Of a DNA stretch of 64,000 nt, positions 10,140 through 19,564 are shown piece by piece (within the stretch, counting starts at the first letter, position 1; every line of letters begins with the position of its first letter). This DNA comes from Treponema sp. Its GTDB lineage: Bacteria > Spirochaetota > Spirochaetia > Treponematales > Treponemataceae. The stretch lies in NCBI GenBank assembly GCA_024687165.1, contig JAILEY010000056.1:1-64000 (forward strand). The letters run 5' to 3'. A program made the translations under genes and the position numbers. The notes beneath the pieces were generated by a model. That model had not been told where the DNA came from and made no database searches. It worked only from the letters and a program-made list of their open reading frames with translations.

Positions 10140-11030
10140 CTATGAAATTACAGACTGAAATTTTACATTCAGTTTTTTCTGTGCTTCAAGAGCATCATTT
10201 CGATTTTTAAATACCCCAAATACAGTGGAACCTGAGCCTGACATATCCGCAAAAGCAGCACCAGCATTGTTTAGAAAAGCAAGAGCTTCAGCGACTGAAG
10301 AATATTCACTGCAAACAGGCGAAGTAAAATCATTGACAAAAGTCCAGTCCTTTACATCTTTCCTGTATATTTTTTCCAGTTCGAAAGCCTCACAACTTTC
10401 GCAATGGATTTTATTTTTAATATACCACTGATCCACCAGAGAGTAAGCATCCTTTGTTGAAACACCAACACCCGGAAAAACCAGAAGCACACAAAAATCA
10501 TTTCTGGCATCTATCTGTTTTACGATTTCCCCTCTGCCTTCTACAACAGCAGCATACGGCTCGTAAACAGAAAACCTTTTTTTACCGTCTGCAGCAAGAG
10601 CATGAGTAAAAAAGAACACATCACTGCCAACTTTACCGGCAAGAAATGCAAGGTCATCGTCGCTTAAATGAGTACCAAAAAGACAGTCCAGGGATTGAAT
10701 AAAAGAAGAAGCATCACTTGAGCCGCCCCCCAATCCACCGCCAGCAGGTATCCGCTTTTGAACCTCTACACGAACACCCTTTTGAATGCCAGTCAGCACG
10801 CAGAAAGCTTTGTATGAAGCAGTAAAAGTATTTTCTTCAGGAAGCTTCATCTGAGGGCAAATTACTTCGCACTTCAATTTTTCTTCCGTCACAGAAACAG
10901 TGAGAGTATCAAAAAGATTCACTGTTGTGAAAACACTTTGTATATCATGGTAACCGTCAGCTCTTCGCGGAAAAACCTTTAAACCAAGATTAATTTTCGC
11001 AGGAGCAAGTACAGTGATACTGCCTAACAT
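10140..11030 (-). CDS. ispE: 4-diphosphocytidyl-2-C-methyl-D-erythritol kinase
   Basis: 'APAKINLGLKV..RADGYHDIQSVF', GHMP motif 'IPAGGGLGGGSSDA', 'MSGSGSTVFGVF'. Confidence 0.95.
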   Translation of the reverse strand: MLGSITVLAPAKINLGLKVFPRRADGYHDIQSVFTTVNLFDTLTVSVTEEKLKCEVICPQMKLPEENTFTASYKAFCVLTGIQKGVRVEVQKRIPAGGGLGGGSSDASSFIQSLDCLFGTHLSDDDLAFLAGKVGSDVFFFTHALAADGKKRFSVYEPYAAVVEGRGEIVKQIDARNDFCVLLVFPGVGVSTKDAYSLVDQWYIKNKIHCESCEAFELEKIYRKDVKDWTFVNDFTSPVCSEYSSVAEALAFLNNAGAAFADMSGSGSTVFGVFKNRNDALEAQKKLNVKFQSVIS

Positions 11031-11099
11031 ACGCTAATTAATATATAAAAAAAATAAATTATAGTCAATGGAATAACACCGCGTTGTAAAGCACTCTGA

Positions 11100-12305
11100 C
11101 TAACAGAACAAATCAGAAACCGGGAATCCGTTGATTTTATCCTGTCCGGCATATGCTTTAAGAAGATTTTCACGACCTCTTTTAAGCTGCATGCTTGTTA
11201 TTCCATACTGAATTGAAAGGTCTGCCTCAAGATAAGCTGAATAGTGATCGGCAACACGAACAAGGCGTCCGTCTGCAGGATTAAACTTATCCTCATTAAA
11301 CTTTTCATTCAATTCTTCAAAAGAAACAGGAATCATACAGCCGTCAAAAACTGCACGATTCTTAAACTCGTCGCTTGTAAAATAAAGAATTTCATCTTTG
11401 TAAAAATCTTCCATGAGAGGAACAAGCTCTTTCGCAACAATCTTATCTTCAATATCCTTGATTATTTCAGGAAGACCATCAGTTGCCTGCTTAACCGGAG
11501 AAATAATATCACGAGTTACACTTTCTGGAAGATCATGGAAAAGACCGGAGAAAAAATTATTGTAGATTCTTTTGCTGCACATCTTTACGCCGGATTCTCT
11601 GCTGAACAAAAGCGAAAGAACAGCAACAAAAAAACAATGTCCTAAAACAGAAGTTTTTGGTACGCGAGGAGTCTGATTCCATCTTGTCTGAAACCTCAGC
11701 TGTTCAATGCGCAAAAGAAATTCAAAAGGCTTCTGTTTTGTAATCAAAAGCTGCAGACCGCGAAGATCAAGATATTTCTGAAGGTCAGCATTAAGTTCGC
11801 GACTGATGCTGTAAAGACGTTCAGCCTCATTTACAACGCTTACCATTTCAAGCTCGCGCAGAGTTGAATATTTATGAGCTGCACGAAAAATTTTAATTGT
11901 ATGAAGACGCACTTCATCAGTTTCTTTATGAGATGAAAGGCTTCTCATGTATGCTGAAAAGCGCTCAAACAAATCTTCGTCATCAATCAGCTTTCTGTAT
12001 TTTTCAAGAATCCATTCGTTAAGCTTTGCATATTCTGCAGGATATTCATTTTTTATAAGAGTCTGAACAGGGCTTTTTATATCACAAATCTGAATCTTGC
12101 GCAGAAGATCAAAAAGAGATGCATAAATCATCCATTCCCAGTCAATCTTTTTTCCGGAATTTTCTTCGTACTTTGCAATGATATATGCAACTACAAGTTT
12201 TTCCGCATGCTTGTCCATTTCAATAAGTTCAAAGGGGCGTACAAGATCATTCCAGCGCTCAATTGAAAACGCTTCAAATATTTTAAGGATAAATTCTTTC
12301 TTCAT
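11100..12305 (-). CDS. HD domain-containing hydrolase
   Basis: 'TSVLGHCFFVAVLSLLFSRE...FFSGLFHDLPESVTRDIISPVK' HD phosphohydrolase pattern. Confidence 0.85.
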   Translation of the reverse strand: MKKEFILKIFEAFSIERWNDLVRPFELIEMDKHAEKLVVAYIIAKYEENSGKKIDWEWMIYASLFDLLRKIQICDIKSPVQTLIKNEYPAEYAKLNEWILEKYRKLIDDEDLFERFSAYMRSLSSHKETDEVRLHTIKIFRAAHKYSTLRELEMVSVVNEAERLYSISRELNADLQKYLDLRGLQLLITKQKPFEFLLRIEQLRFQTRWNQTPRVPKTSVLGHCFFVAVLSLLFSRESGVKMCSKRIYNNFFSGLFHDLPESVTRDIISPVKQATDGLPEIIKDIEDKIVAKELVPLMEDFYKDEILYFTSDEFKNRAVFDGCMIPVSFEELNEKFNEDKFNPADGRLVRVADHYSAYLEADLSIQYGITSMQLKRGRENLLKAYAGQDKINGFPVSDLFC

Positions 12306-12323
12306 TTTCTTGCTGTGAATTTT

Positions 12324-13127
12324 TTATTTTGCTGATCCGCTCTTAGAGTCAGCTTCCATCTTATTTTTCCAAACCAGAGCCTTTTTTCTGATAGCTTCAG
12401 ATTCTTCATTATCACCAAGAACCATAGCAACACGCCTCAATGCTATCAAAAGATTTATCCCCATGCGTATATCATCAATTCGACGGCTGGCAAGCTCATA
12501 ACGATCACGATACTCTCCAGCACTCTTTTCAAGGAGACTGCGGATAAGGCGGACATAAGTTACGGTAACTTCATAAACCTTTGACTCATGATCAAAATAA
12601 TCCTTGGAAGCCTGTTTCATATTAATGAAGTTTTTTGCAACAACTGCATGACGGCCTCTCATTTCAACAAACGATTCCTTCCATTTAGAATTATCACCGA
12701 ATGCATCAACAAGAAGTTCAATTGCAAGACCAAGCTTTCTGATTACATGAAGTCTTTTATCTACAGGAATATTTCCAAGACGCTCCTGATATTTTTCAAG
12801 TTCAGAATAAGAGCAGTCAACCGTATTTGATACAATTTCCTCAAGATTGATTATAGCCTTGTAAAGTGTTTTTCGAGCATCGTTGAGAGAATCATTATTT
12901 TTTGTATCAAGCATTTCTACAGAAGTACTGTTGATTCCAATCTGAAGTGTAGCAATATAAATGTTCAGTTCACAAAGCTCGATTACTTTTGCTTCAAATC
13001 CATCAGAGCCTTTTTTCAATTTAAATGCAGTATCTTTTTCTTTTTTCTGGAGTTCTGTAATCTGGTCTTTTAAGGGACGTACCTTTGCAATAAATTCCTT
13101 TCGAGCTTCGTCTGAAATAGCCATCAT
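12324..13127 (-). CDS. Conserved hypothetical coiled-coil/helical protein
   Basis: Full-length ORF within a tight operon downstream of recN; no family recognised. Confidence 0.75.
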   Translation of the reverse strand: MMAISDEARKEFIAKVRPLKDQITELQKKEKDTAFKLKKGSDGFEAKVIELCELNIYIATLQIGINSTSVEMLDTKNNDSLNDARKTLYKAIINLEEIVSNTVDCSYSELEKYQERLGNIPVDKRLHVIRKLGLAIELLVDAFGDNSKWKESFVEMRGRHAVVAKNFINMKQASKDYFDHESKVYEVTVTYVRLIRSLLEKSAGEYRDRYELASRRIDDIRMGINLLIALRRVAMVLGDNEESEAIRKKALVWKNKMEADSKSGSAK

Positions 13128-14827
13128 GCACCTCCGAATTTTTCAAGCATAGACTGAGCATGTTCAAGGGATGCAGCACTCTCACTGTCTCCAGAGAGCA
13201 TTCTTGCAATTTCCTTAACTCGCTCTGCACCTGTAATTTCAAAAACATTTGTAGAAGTAATGTGATCTTCAACACCTTTTTGTATCTTAATTTGATTATC
13301 GGCAAAAACTGCGATACTTGCAAGATGTGTAATACAAAGTATCTGCTTTTGTGATGCAAGATTTTTCATATGCTTTCCAAGGCTGACGGCAACTTCACCG
13401 CCGATACCTGTATCAATTTCATCAAATACAAGTGTACCGGCCATATCAGCCTTTGAAAGAATTGTTTTTAAAGCAAGCATCACGCGGCTCAATTCACCAC
13501 CGGAAGCAATTTTTGAAAGAGGCAGCAGCGGAGATCCAGGATTTGCACTGATAAGGAATTCAATATTGTCCATGCCGTAAGGTCCGCATTTCTGCTCAAG
13601 ATGATTTCCTTCTTTTTCAGTAAGACTGACGCTAAACTTTGTATCTTTCATTCCAAGCTCATGAAGAATTTCTTCTACCGCACGAGACATTTTATCAGAA
13701 GCTTCTTTTCTTTCTCCGCTGATTTTTTTTGCAGCAAGATAAACCTGTTTTTCAAGAACTGAAATCTTTTCTTCAAGCGCTGATTTATCCGCACCTGCAC
13801 CGGTAAGTTCCTCAAGTTCCTTTGAAGCATTTTCCGCATAACGAAGAATATCTTCAACCGTACTGCCGGCTTTTGGAGCATATTTTTTCTTGAGTCTGCT
13901 GATAAGCTCAAGACGGTCCTGTACCTGTTCAAGACGATCAGGATCATACACAAGCGATGATGCATAGCGTCTGTATTCCTGAGCAATATCTTCAATTTCA
14001 TAAAAAGCTGACTGAAGTCTTTCTTCAAGCGGAGACAAACTTTTATCAATTTCACAGGCTTTTGATGAAGATGATGAAACATGCTTTAACAGCTGAATGA
14101 TTCCGCCTGTCTCCCCCGATCCTTCAAACGCACCGTTGATTTCTTCAAGACCGGCATAAAGCTTTTCAAAAGAACTCAATCGTGCTTCTTCTGCTTCAAG
14201 TTCATTTTCTTCCGTAACAGAAAGTTTTGCCTCTGCAATTTCAGAGACTGCAAAAGAAAGCATGTCGATTTTTGTTGCTCTTTCCGCTTCATTCGTATTA
14301 AGGTTTTCAAGAAGACGTCTGAGTTCAACGAGCGTATTATATAAAACTGTAAATGCTTCAACTTCATCGACAATATCCGCGTAAATATCCAGATAACGGC
14401 GGTGATCTGCAACACGCATAAGAGACTGCTGTTCATGCTGACCGTGAATATCCACAAGAAAAGCCGAAAACTCAAGGAGATCTGCCTTTGTAACAGGAGT
14501 TCCACCAATCCATGCAGAAGATTTTCCTGTATCACGAACAATTCTTCTTAAAAGCACGCGGTTTTCTTCAGCTTCAATGCCGCGTTCCTCAAGCCATTCA
14601 AAAGCACTTTTATCTTCAAGCAAAAAAGTTCCGCAAACCTGAGCTTCATGACAGCCGCTTCTGATCTGCTCAATAGCTGCTTTTCCACCAAGAAGGAATG
14701 CGAGACTTCCAATAAGAATTGATTTTCCGGCTCCAGTTTCACCGCTCAAAACGGTAAAGCCTTTTCCAAATTCAACGTGAGAAGAATCAATCAAAGCGAA
14801 ATTTTTTATATCAAGTTCTTCAAGCAC
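13124..14827 (-). CDS. recN: DNA repair protein RecN
   Basis: 'VLSGETGAGKSILIGSLAFLLGGKA', 'IASGGELSRVMLALKTILS', 'LVFDEIDTGIGGEVA'. Confidence 0.96.
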   Translation of the reverse strand: MLEELDIKNFALIDSSHVEFGKGFTVLSGETGAGKSILIGSLAFLLGGKAAIEQIRSGCHEAQVCGTFLLEDKSAFEWLEERGIEAEENRVLLRRIVRDTGKSSAWIGGTPVTKADLLEFSAFLVDIHGQHEQQSLMRVADHRRYLDIYADIVDEVEAFTVLYNTLVELRRLLENLNTNEAERATKIDMLSFAVSEIAEAKLSVTEENELEAEEARLSSFEKLYAGLEEINGAFEGSGETGGIIQLLKHVSSSSSKACEIDKSLSPLEERLQSAFYEIEDIAQEYRRYASSLVYDPDRLEQVQDRLELISRLKKKYAPKAGSTVEDILRYAENASKELEELTGAGADKSALEEKISVLEKQVYLAAKKISGERKEASDKMSRAVEEILHELGMKDTKFSVSLTEKEGNHLEQKCGPYGMDNIEFLISANPGSPLLPLSKIASGGELSRVMLALKTILSKADMAGTLVFDEIDTGIGGEVAVSLGKHMKNLASQKQILCITHLASIAVFADNQIKIQKGVEDHITSTNVFEITGAERVKEIARMLSGDSESAASLEHAQSMLEKFGGA

Positions 14828-15674
14828 GCGGACCTCCTGCCCAGTTCAATTTGCTCTGTAATGCGGAATAAAATTTCTCCTGAGTGGAGCTTATAAGTTT
14901 TGCGTTGAATTCAGGAATTCCCAGAATAACAACGTCATCTTCTTCAAGTTCAAAATCAATCTGTCCGTCGCATGTAAGATTTGTACTGCATCTGCTTGGA
15001 AGGACAGTAATTGTAATTTCACCGGCTGGTCCAAAAACAAGCGGACGTGCAGAAAGGCTGAATGAACTGATCGGTGTCAGAACAAGCGCCGGCAATGAAG
15101 GATCCACAATAGGACCTCCCGCTGCTGCGGAATATGCGGTTGAACCTGTAGGCGTAGAAACAATTATTCCGTTTGCCTTAAAAGGACCCAGAAGCGCATG
15201 ATTATATGCAACATTAAAATTCGCAAGTCTGCTGGATGCTGAACTGGAAATTACACAGTCATTCATACTGCAGCATTCAAAAACAGTCTTACCGCTTCTT
15301 ACAACCTCACAGCTTACACAGGAACGTTCACTGATAAAACTCTTCCCTTCAAGGAAAGTCTGAAGATCTTTTTCCCATGAAGTCTTTGAAACTGCCGCAA
15401 GAAAACCGAATTCTCCAAGATTAACCGGAAAAACAGGAATTCCAAGAGGAGCACATCCCCTGCATACAAAAAGCACAGTTCCGTCACCACCGAGCGTTAC
15501 AACAAAATCGAAGCCTGAAAAATCAGTCAAAAGATCATTCCCGGAATCTTCACGCCCGTTATAAGTATAAAGTCTGCTTGAGACCTCACGTTTTTTGAGG
15601 AATTCTTCTATTTTATCTGCAAGAACAATAGCTTCTTTTTTAAAAGAATTTGCTACAATCAGGCATTTCTTCAT
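14820..15674 (-). CDS. nadK: NAD kinase
   Basis: 'VTLGGDGTVLFVCR', 'TPTGSTAYSAAAGGPIVDPSLPALVLTPISSFSL'. Confidence 0.95.
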   Translation of the reverse strand: MKKCLIVANSFKKEAIVLADKIEEFLKKREVSSRLYTYNGREDSGNDLLTDFSGFDFVVTLGGDGTVLFVCRGCAPLGIPVFPVNLGEFGFLAAVSKTSWEKDLQTFLEGKSFISERSCVSCEVVRSGKTVFECCSMNDCVISSSASSRLANFNVAYNHALLGPFKANGIIVSTPTGSTAYSAAAGGPIVDPSLPALVLTPISSFSLSARPLVFGPAGEITITVLPSRCSTNLTCDGQIDFELEEDDVVILGIPEFNAKLISSTQEKFYSALQSKLNWAGGPRA

Positions 15675-15686
15675 ATCTTATACCGA

Positions 15687-16790
15687 TTATGGCAATGACG
15701 ACAAAACTTTTACGATAAGAGCCGCATCTTTCTGTCCAAGTCTCGGATAAAGAGGAAATGCTGCACACCGGAGCAAAAGAGAATTTGCACATACACAGGA
15801 AGCTGAAAGTTCCTCCTGCCTCAATGCGATTATAGAATCTTCGTATGCCTGTCTGATTTCAATATTTTTCTTCTGGGCATATGATTTTGCATCTTTAAAT
15901 CCGCTGAAAAGCACCAGAGGGAATGAATAAACCGTAGACTGATTATCATTTCCGCGTGTATAAGTTTTATGACGGCCTGACATAACGGCACGTGAGAACA
16001 AAGTAAACAACTCTTTACGGATCTTTTCGTTCTTTGCAAATTCCTTAAAACCAACGTATGCAAGAGCTGCATTCATATCCGGCAAAATGTCCGTAGAAGG
16101 TGCAGAATCAGCTAAAGATTTAAGAGGAATCCATTCACGGCGCTTTGGTGCAATCAAAAGTGCTCCTCCACCGGAAGTAATGATATCTTTATCTTCCATT
16201 CCCATGATTGTATAAATTCCGTACATGCCGGCTTTTCTGCCTTCTGCTTCTTCCGGAGTTTCCCCAGGCTGAGGATTTTCAGTCTTTTTCTTTTTTATGT
16301 CTTCATCTGCAGGATCAAAAGGATAACAGGCAAATGCTGACTGAGATATATCTTCAATAATCGGAATATTGAGCTCAAGAAACTGCTTCATATCCGGGAG
16401 AATTCCCATTGATTGTGCAAAAATAATTATCGATCCGCCCTGCTTTACGCATTTTTCAACGGATTCAAAAGTCATAAGACCCGTTTCTTCGCATACATCA
16501 GCAACAATAGCCTTGTACCCGAATTTTTCTACAGTAAGAATCTGATACGAAGGAGCAAGTGCACTCAAAATCACTCCGCTTCCTTTTGGAAGATCAAGAA
16601 CCTTAAATGCATATTCAAGAGCGATTGCAGGACTTCTGAAGGCAACAGCACCATCAAAGCCCATCATTTCTTTTGCAGTCTGAATCATTCTGGCATTCAT
16701 CTCGCCAGGACCGATTTTTTCATCCACTAAGCATGTCAAAACAGCTTCCATTTCTTTTCTGCGGATTGTCGGACTGTATGTATGAATCAT
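15687..16790 (-). CDS. DegT/DnrJ/EryC1/StrS-like PLP-dependent aminotransferase family protein
   Basis: Fold type I pattern; 'YTIMGMEDKDIITSGGGALLIA' aligns with the PLP-lysine segment; charged insertion just upstream. Confidence 0.75.
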   Translation of the reverse strand: MIHTYSPTIRRKEMEAVLTCLVDEKIGPGEMNARMIQTAKEMMGFDGAVAFRSPAIALEYAFKVLDLPKGSGVILSALAPSYQILTVEKFGYKAIVADVCEETGLMTFESVEKCVKQGGSIIIFAQSMGILPDMKQFLELNIPIIEDISQSAFACYPFDPADEDIKKKKTENPQPGETPEEAEGRKAGMYGIYTIMGMEDKDIITSGGGALLIAPKRREWIPLKSLADSAPSTDILPDMNAALAYVGFKEFAKNEKIRKELFTLFSRAVMSGRHKTYTRGNDNQSTVYSFPLVLFSGFKDAKSYAQKKNIEIRQAYEDSIIALRQEELSASCVCANSLLLRCAAFPLYPRLGQKDAALIVKVLSSLP

Positions 16791-16831
16791 TTTTTAACTT
16801 TTCCTTTTTTATTTTTAATTGATAGAATTTC

Positions 16832-16860
16832 AAAAATGCCCCGGATTATTATCTGGGGCA
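16832..16860 (-). terminator. Intrinsic terminator downstream of cheW
   Basis: Minus strand TGCCCCAGATAATAATCCGGGGCATTTTTG. Confidence 0.8.
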
Positions 16861-16887
16861 CCACTGTGACAAATTTTAATTCTTCCG

Positions 16888-17370
16888 TTACTCGTCAGAA
16901 TCAAGAATCTTCTGAAGTTCCTTAGAGCTGAAGAGCTTACGTGTGTGAAGAATGATAAGGTAAGAATTATCCTGACGCACAACGCCCTGAATATATTCAG
17001 TACCAATACCTGTTACCATCTGTGGAGGCGGCTTAATCTCGTCCGTATCGACTGGAATTACACGTGCAATACGGTCAATAATAATTCCGATTTTATTTCC
17101 TTCTATATCAAGGATAATAAATCCTCCGTCATCTTCAATATCTGAATCTGAAACAGCCATTTTCTTAATATAAAAACGCTTGTGAAGGTTGATAATAGGT
17201 ACAACTTCTCCACGAAGATTAATGATTCCTTCAACATAGAATGGAGCATTTGGAATTGGTCGCACAACCTGAGTCTTAACAATTTCTTTAACATCCATGA
17301 TGTCTACGCCGTACAATTCATCACCAAGCTGAAATGTAACAAGCTGCAAAGATGTGTTTTCGTCTGCCAT
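16888..17370 (-). CDS. cheW: Chemotaxis protein CheW
   Basis: 'LQLVTFQLGDELYGVDIMDVKEIVKTQVVRPIPNAPFYVEGIINLRGEVVPIINL'. Confidence 0.96.
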   Translation of the reverse strand: MADENTSLQLVTFQLGDELYGVDIMDVKEIVKTQVVRPIPNAPFYVEGIINLRGEVVPIINLHKRFYIKKMAVSDSDIEDDGGFIILDIEGNKIGIIIDRIARVIPVDTDEIKPPPQMVTGIGTEYIQGVVRQDNSYLIILHTRKLFSSKELQKILDSDE

Positions 17371-17412
17371 TGCATTCTCCTACAATCTTATATTTTAAAC
17401 CATAAAGTCGTT

Positions 17413-18186
17413 CTAGTCTACTATAAAGAGAGTTAAAATATTTATTTTTGAAATTCCACACTCTTTCAAAAGAAACGCACAGCTTTCTACAGTCGCACCT
17501 GTAGTCATCACATCATCCACAAGAATAACTGAAGACGGCAGCTGATTAACACTGACCATTTTTTTGCACAGTTCCGACAGAACATATACACTTCCCATGG
17601 AAGAAAGTCTGCCTTCCCTGTTAAGTTTTTTTTGCTGAGTACGGGAAATTCTCTCAAGCAGTTTGAACACTCTGTATCTATATTTATAACGCATAAAAGT
17701 ACAGATTTCATCTATCTGATCCCATCCGTTCTTTTTTATTTTACCCGGCCGTGGAGGAACAGGAACAATAACAGAATCCTTCATACCCTCCTGATTTTGA
17801 ATTGCAATATGCAGTGTTCTGGCAAAAACAGGCGAAAGTTCCCTGTGGCCCCCCAGTTTCCATGCAGTCAAAAGATTTTTTGCCCAAAGTCTGTAAGGAA
17901 GAATCGGAAAAACAAAATCCGCAGATTTAACTACGGGAGATTCCCTGCAGGTCATACAATGATTCTCTTCACTCAAAAGTATTTTTCCACAGACAGAACA
18001 TCTTGGTACAGCAGAAAAATCCGCAGCCGCAACATACAGCAGTTTTTCTGCACAACTTTTGCAAATTCCACCGCCATAAGATTTTTTTGAACAGCAGATG
18101 CATTCAGATTCACCAAAGAGAACATTTAAAATAAAGCGCAAAAAGGACCTTAAAAAATCAGCGGCCACAAAAAGTATTCGTTTCAT
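17413..18186 (-). CDS. ComF family protein / amidophosphoribosyltransferase-like
   Basis: Zn-finger-like cysteine pairs 'CICCSKKSYGGGICKSC', PRTase motif 'SVILVDDVMTTGATVESCA'. Confidence 0.9.
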   Translation of the reverse strand: MKRILFVAADFLRSFLRFILNVLFGESECICCSKKSYGGGICKSCAEKLLYVAAADFSAVPRCSVCGKILLSEENHCMTCRESPVVKSADFVFPILPYRLWAKNLLTAWKLGGHRELSPVFARTLHIAIQNQEGMKDSVIVPVPPRPGKIKKNGWDQIDEICTFMRYKYRYRVFKLLERISRTQQKKLNREGRLSSMGSVYVLSELCKKMVSVNQLPSSVILVDDVMTTGATVESCAFLLKECGISKINILTLFIVD

Positions 18187-18326
18187 TTATAAATATATAT
18201 TGCCGAAAAAAATCAAAAACATGACACTTCAGATAAAAAAAATATAAAAAAAATCAATTTTCAGCAGAAATCAGATAAAAAAACTTCCTCAAAATGTCAG
18301 AAGATTCCTTAAAACAGGATTAAAAG

Positions 18327-19364
18327 TTGTTTATTTCCATAATTGGTTGTATATTGATTGTAATGAAGTTTTACAGAAAAAGTTTTCTGAAATTCAAAAT
18401 TCTCGCACTATCACTGCTTGTTCTTTCGGTAACACAGGAACTTTATGCAGAATCCTTCAGAGTCCGGAAAACACATGTCATTCAGCTGGAATCTCCGCGT
18501 GATAAACAGACTTCTGTAATGGGCATAAATGATGCGATGATTATCAGGCTACCAAAAGACGATGCTTTCATTCAGGGTGTAGAACTTTCAATAAAGGTTC
18601 CAAAAGTTGTTGCTGACTGGACTGACAGCGTTGCATGGTCACTCTACACAGGAATCAGCGAATCAGCAAATGAAAAAACAGTAAATTATTCAGCAAAAAG
18701 AATAAAAGTCGGTACATTCGCATCCGGCTTAAGTTTAAATCTTAAAATCCCCGTAAAAGACAATCATTCAATAAAACAGGACGCATATTCTCAGCTTGTA
18801 AACGAAAATACATTAAATCAGGGAAACTTCATTTTTTTCAGACTGCAGCTTGCAATGAAAGGAACTGATGATGAAATATACAATTCTCAGTTTACAGTAA
18901 GCGTAAAGCCTATACTTGAAGACAAGGGCATTCTCAGAATAGAAACAAAAGATCCGTTCGGCACACAGATTAAGCCGTATACAGTATTCATTGACGGCAA
19001 GCAGACTGAAATACAAAACAATGAAATAGTGCTGCATACAGGAACATACAACATAAGCTTCATAAGCGATTATTACCGCAATGAGTTAAGGGAAGTTACT
19101 ATTGAACAAGCAAAGACTTCTGTTGTATCCGTTGACTTCCGTGACATAAGACCTCTCGTTCAGGTGATAATGCCTTCAAATGCAAAAGTTTTCTTTGATG
19201 ACGCTGAAATTAAAGACGCAAAAAAATCCTTCTATACAGTACAGGGGAAACATACAATTAAGTTCGTTCTTGGTGACTATGAGCTTATAAAGACACTGAC
19301 AGTCGCCAACGGAAAGAATTACACTATTTCACTTGAGATGGACGCTTCGGTTCAGGAAGAATAA
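18327..19364 (+). CDS. Exported conserved hypothetical protein with PEGA-like C-terminal repeats; start probably at 18363
   Basis: Signal peptide 'MKFYRKSFLKFKILALSLLVLSVTQELYA'; beta-rich repeats 'PYTVFIDGKQTEI', 'NAKVFFDDAEIKDAKKSFYTVQGKHTIKF'. Confidence 0.65.
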   Translation: MFISIIGCILIVMKFYRKSFLKFKILALSLLVLSVTQELYAESFRVRKTHVIQLESPRDKQTSVMGINDAMIIRLPKDDAFIQGVELSIKVPKVVADWTDSVAWSLYTGISESANEKTVNYSAKRIKVGTFASGLSLNLKIPVKDNHSIKQDAYSQLVNENTLNQGNFIFFRLQLAMKGTDDEIYNSQFTVSVKPILEDKGILRIETKDPFGTQIKPYTVFIDGKQTEIQNNEIVLHTGTYNISFISDYYRNELREVTIEQAKTSVVSVDFRDIRPLVQVIMPSNAKVFFDDAEIKDAKKSFYTVQGKHTIKFVLGDYELIKTLTVANGKNYTISLEMDASVQEE

Positions 19365-19403
19365 TTTTTTCTTTTTTCCCAAAAAACATTCAAGATTTTT
19401 AAA

Positions 19404-19510
19404 CCCTGGGTCGATATATATATTACCAGGCGTTCAATTTTATCCCCTCCCACCCATTGGCGCCTGGCAGCCAAAAGGCGTGACCGGTGTAACAACCGGT
19501 CTTTTTTTTT
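19404..19510 (+). ncRNA. Candidate structured RNA / attenuator ending in an intrinsic terminator, upstream of the PBP1A gene
   Basis: Mutually exclusive helices CCTGG(19405-09):CCAGG(19426-30), CCAGGCG(19426-32):CGCCTGG(19461-67), TTGGC(19457-61):GCCAA(19470-74), then GACCGGT-GTAACA-ACCGGTC + T9 (19482-19510). Confidence 0.45.
19482..19510 (+). terminator. Intrinsic terminator
   Basis: GACCGGT GTAACA ACCGGTC followed by TTTTTTTTT. Confidence 0.85.
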
Positions 19511-19564
19511 GCATTTTTTCTACTTAATTGAACAATTTTCTATATTTCATTAAAATGTTGTAAT

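Noticed and set aside
19404-19470. G-quadruplex on the minus strand (GGGTGGGAGGGG)
   Set aside because: Only three adjacent G-runs; a fourth is too far for a convincing quadruplex.
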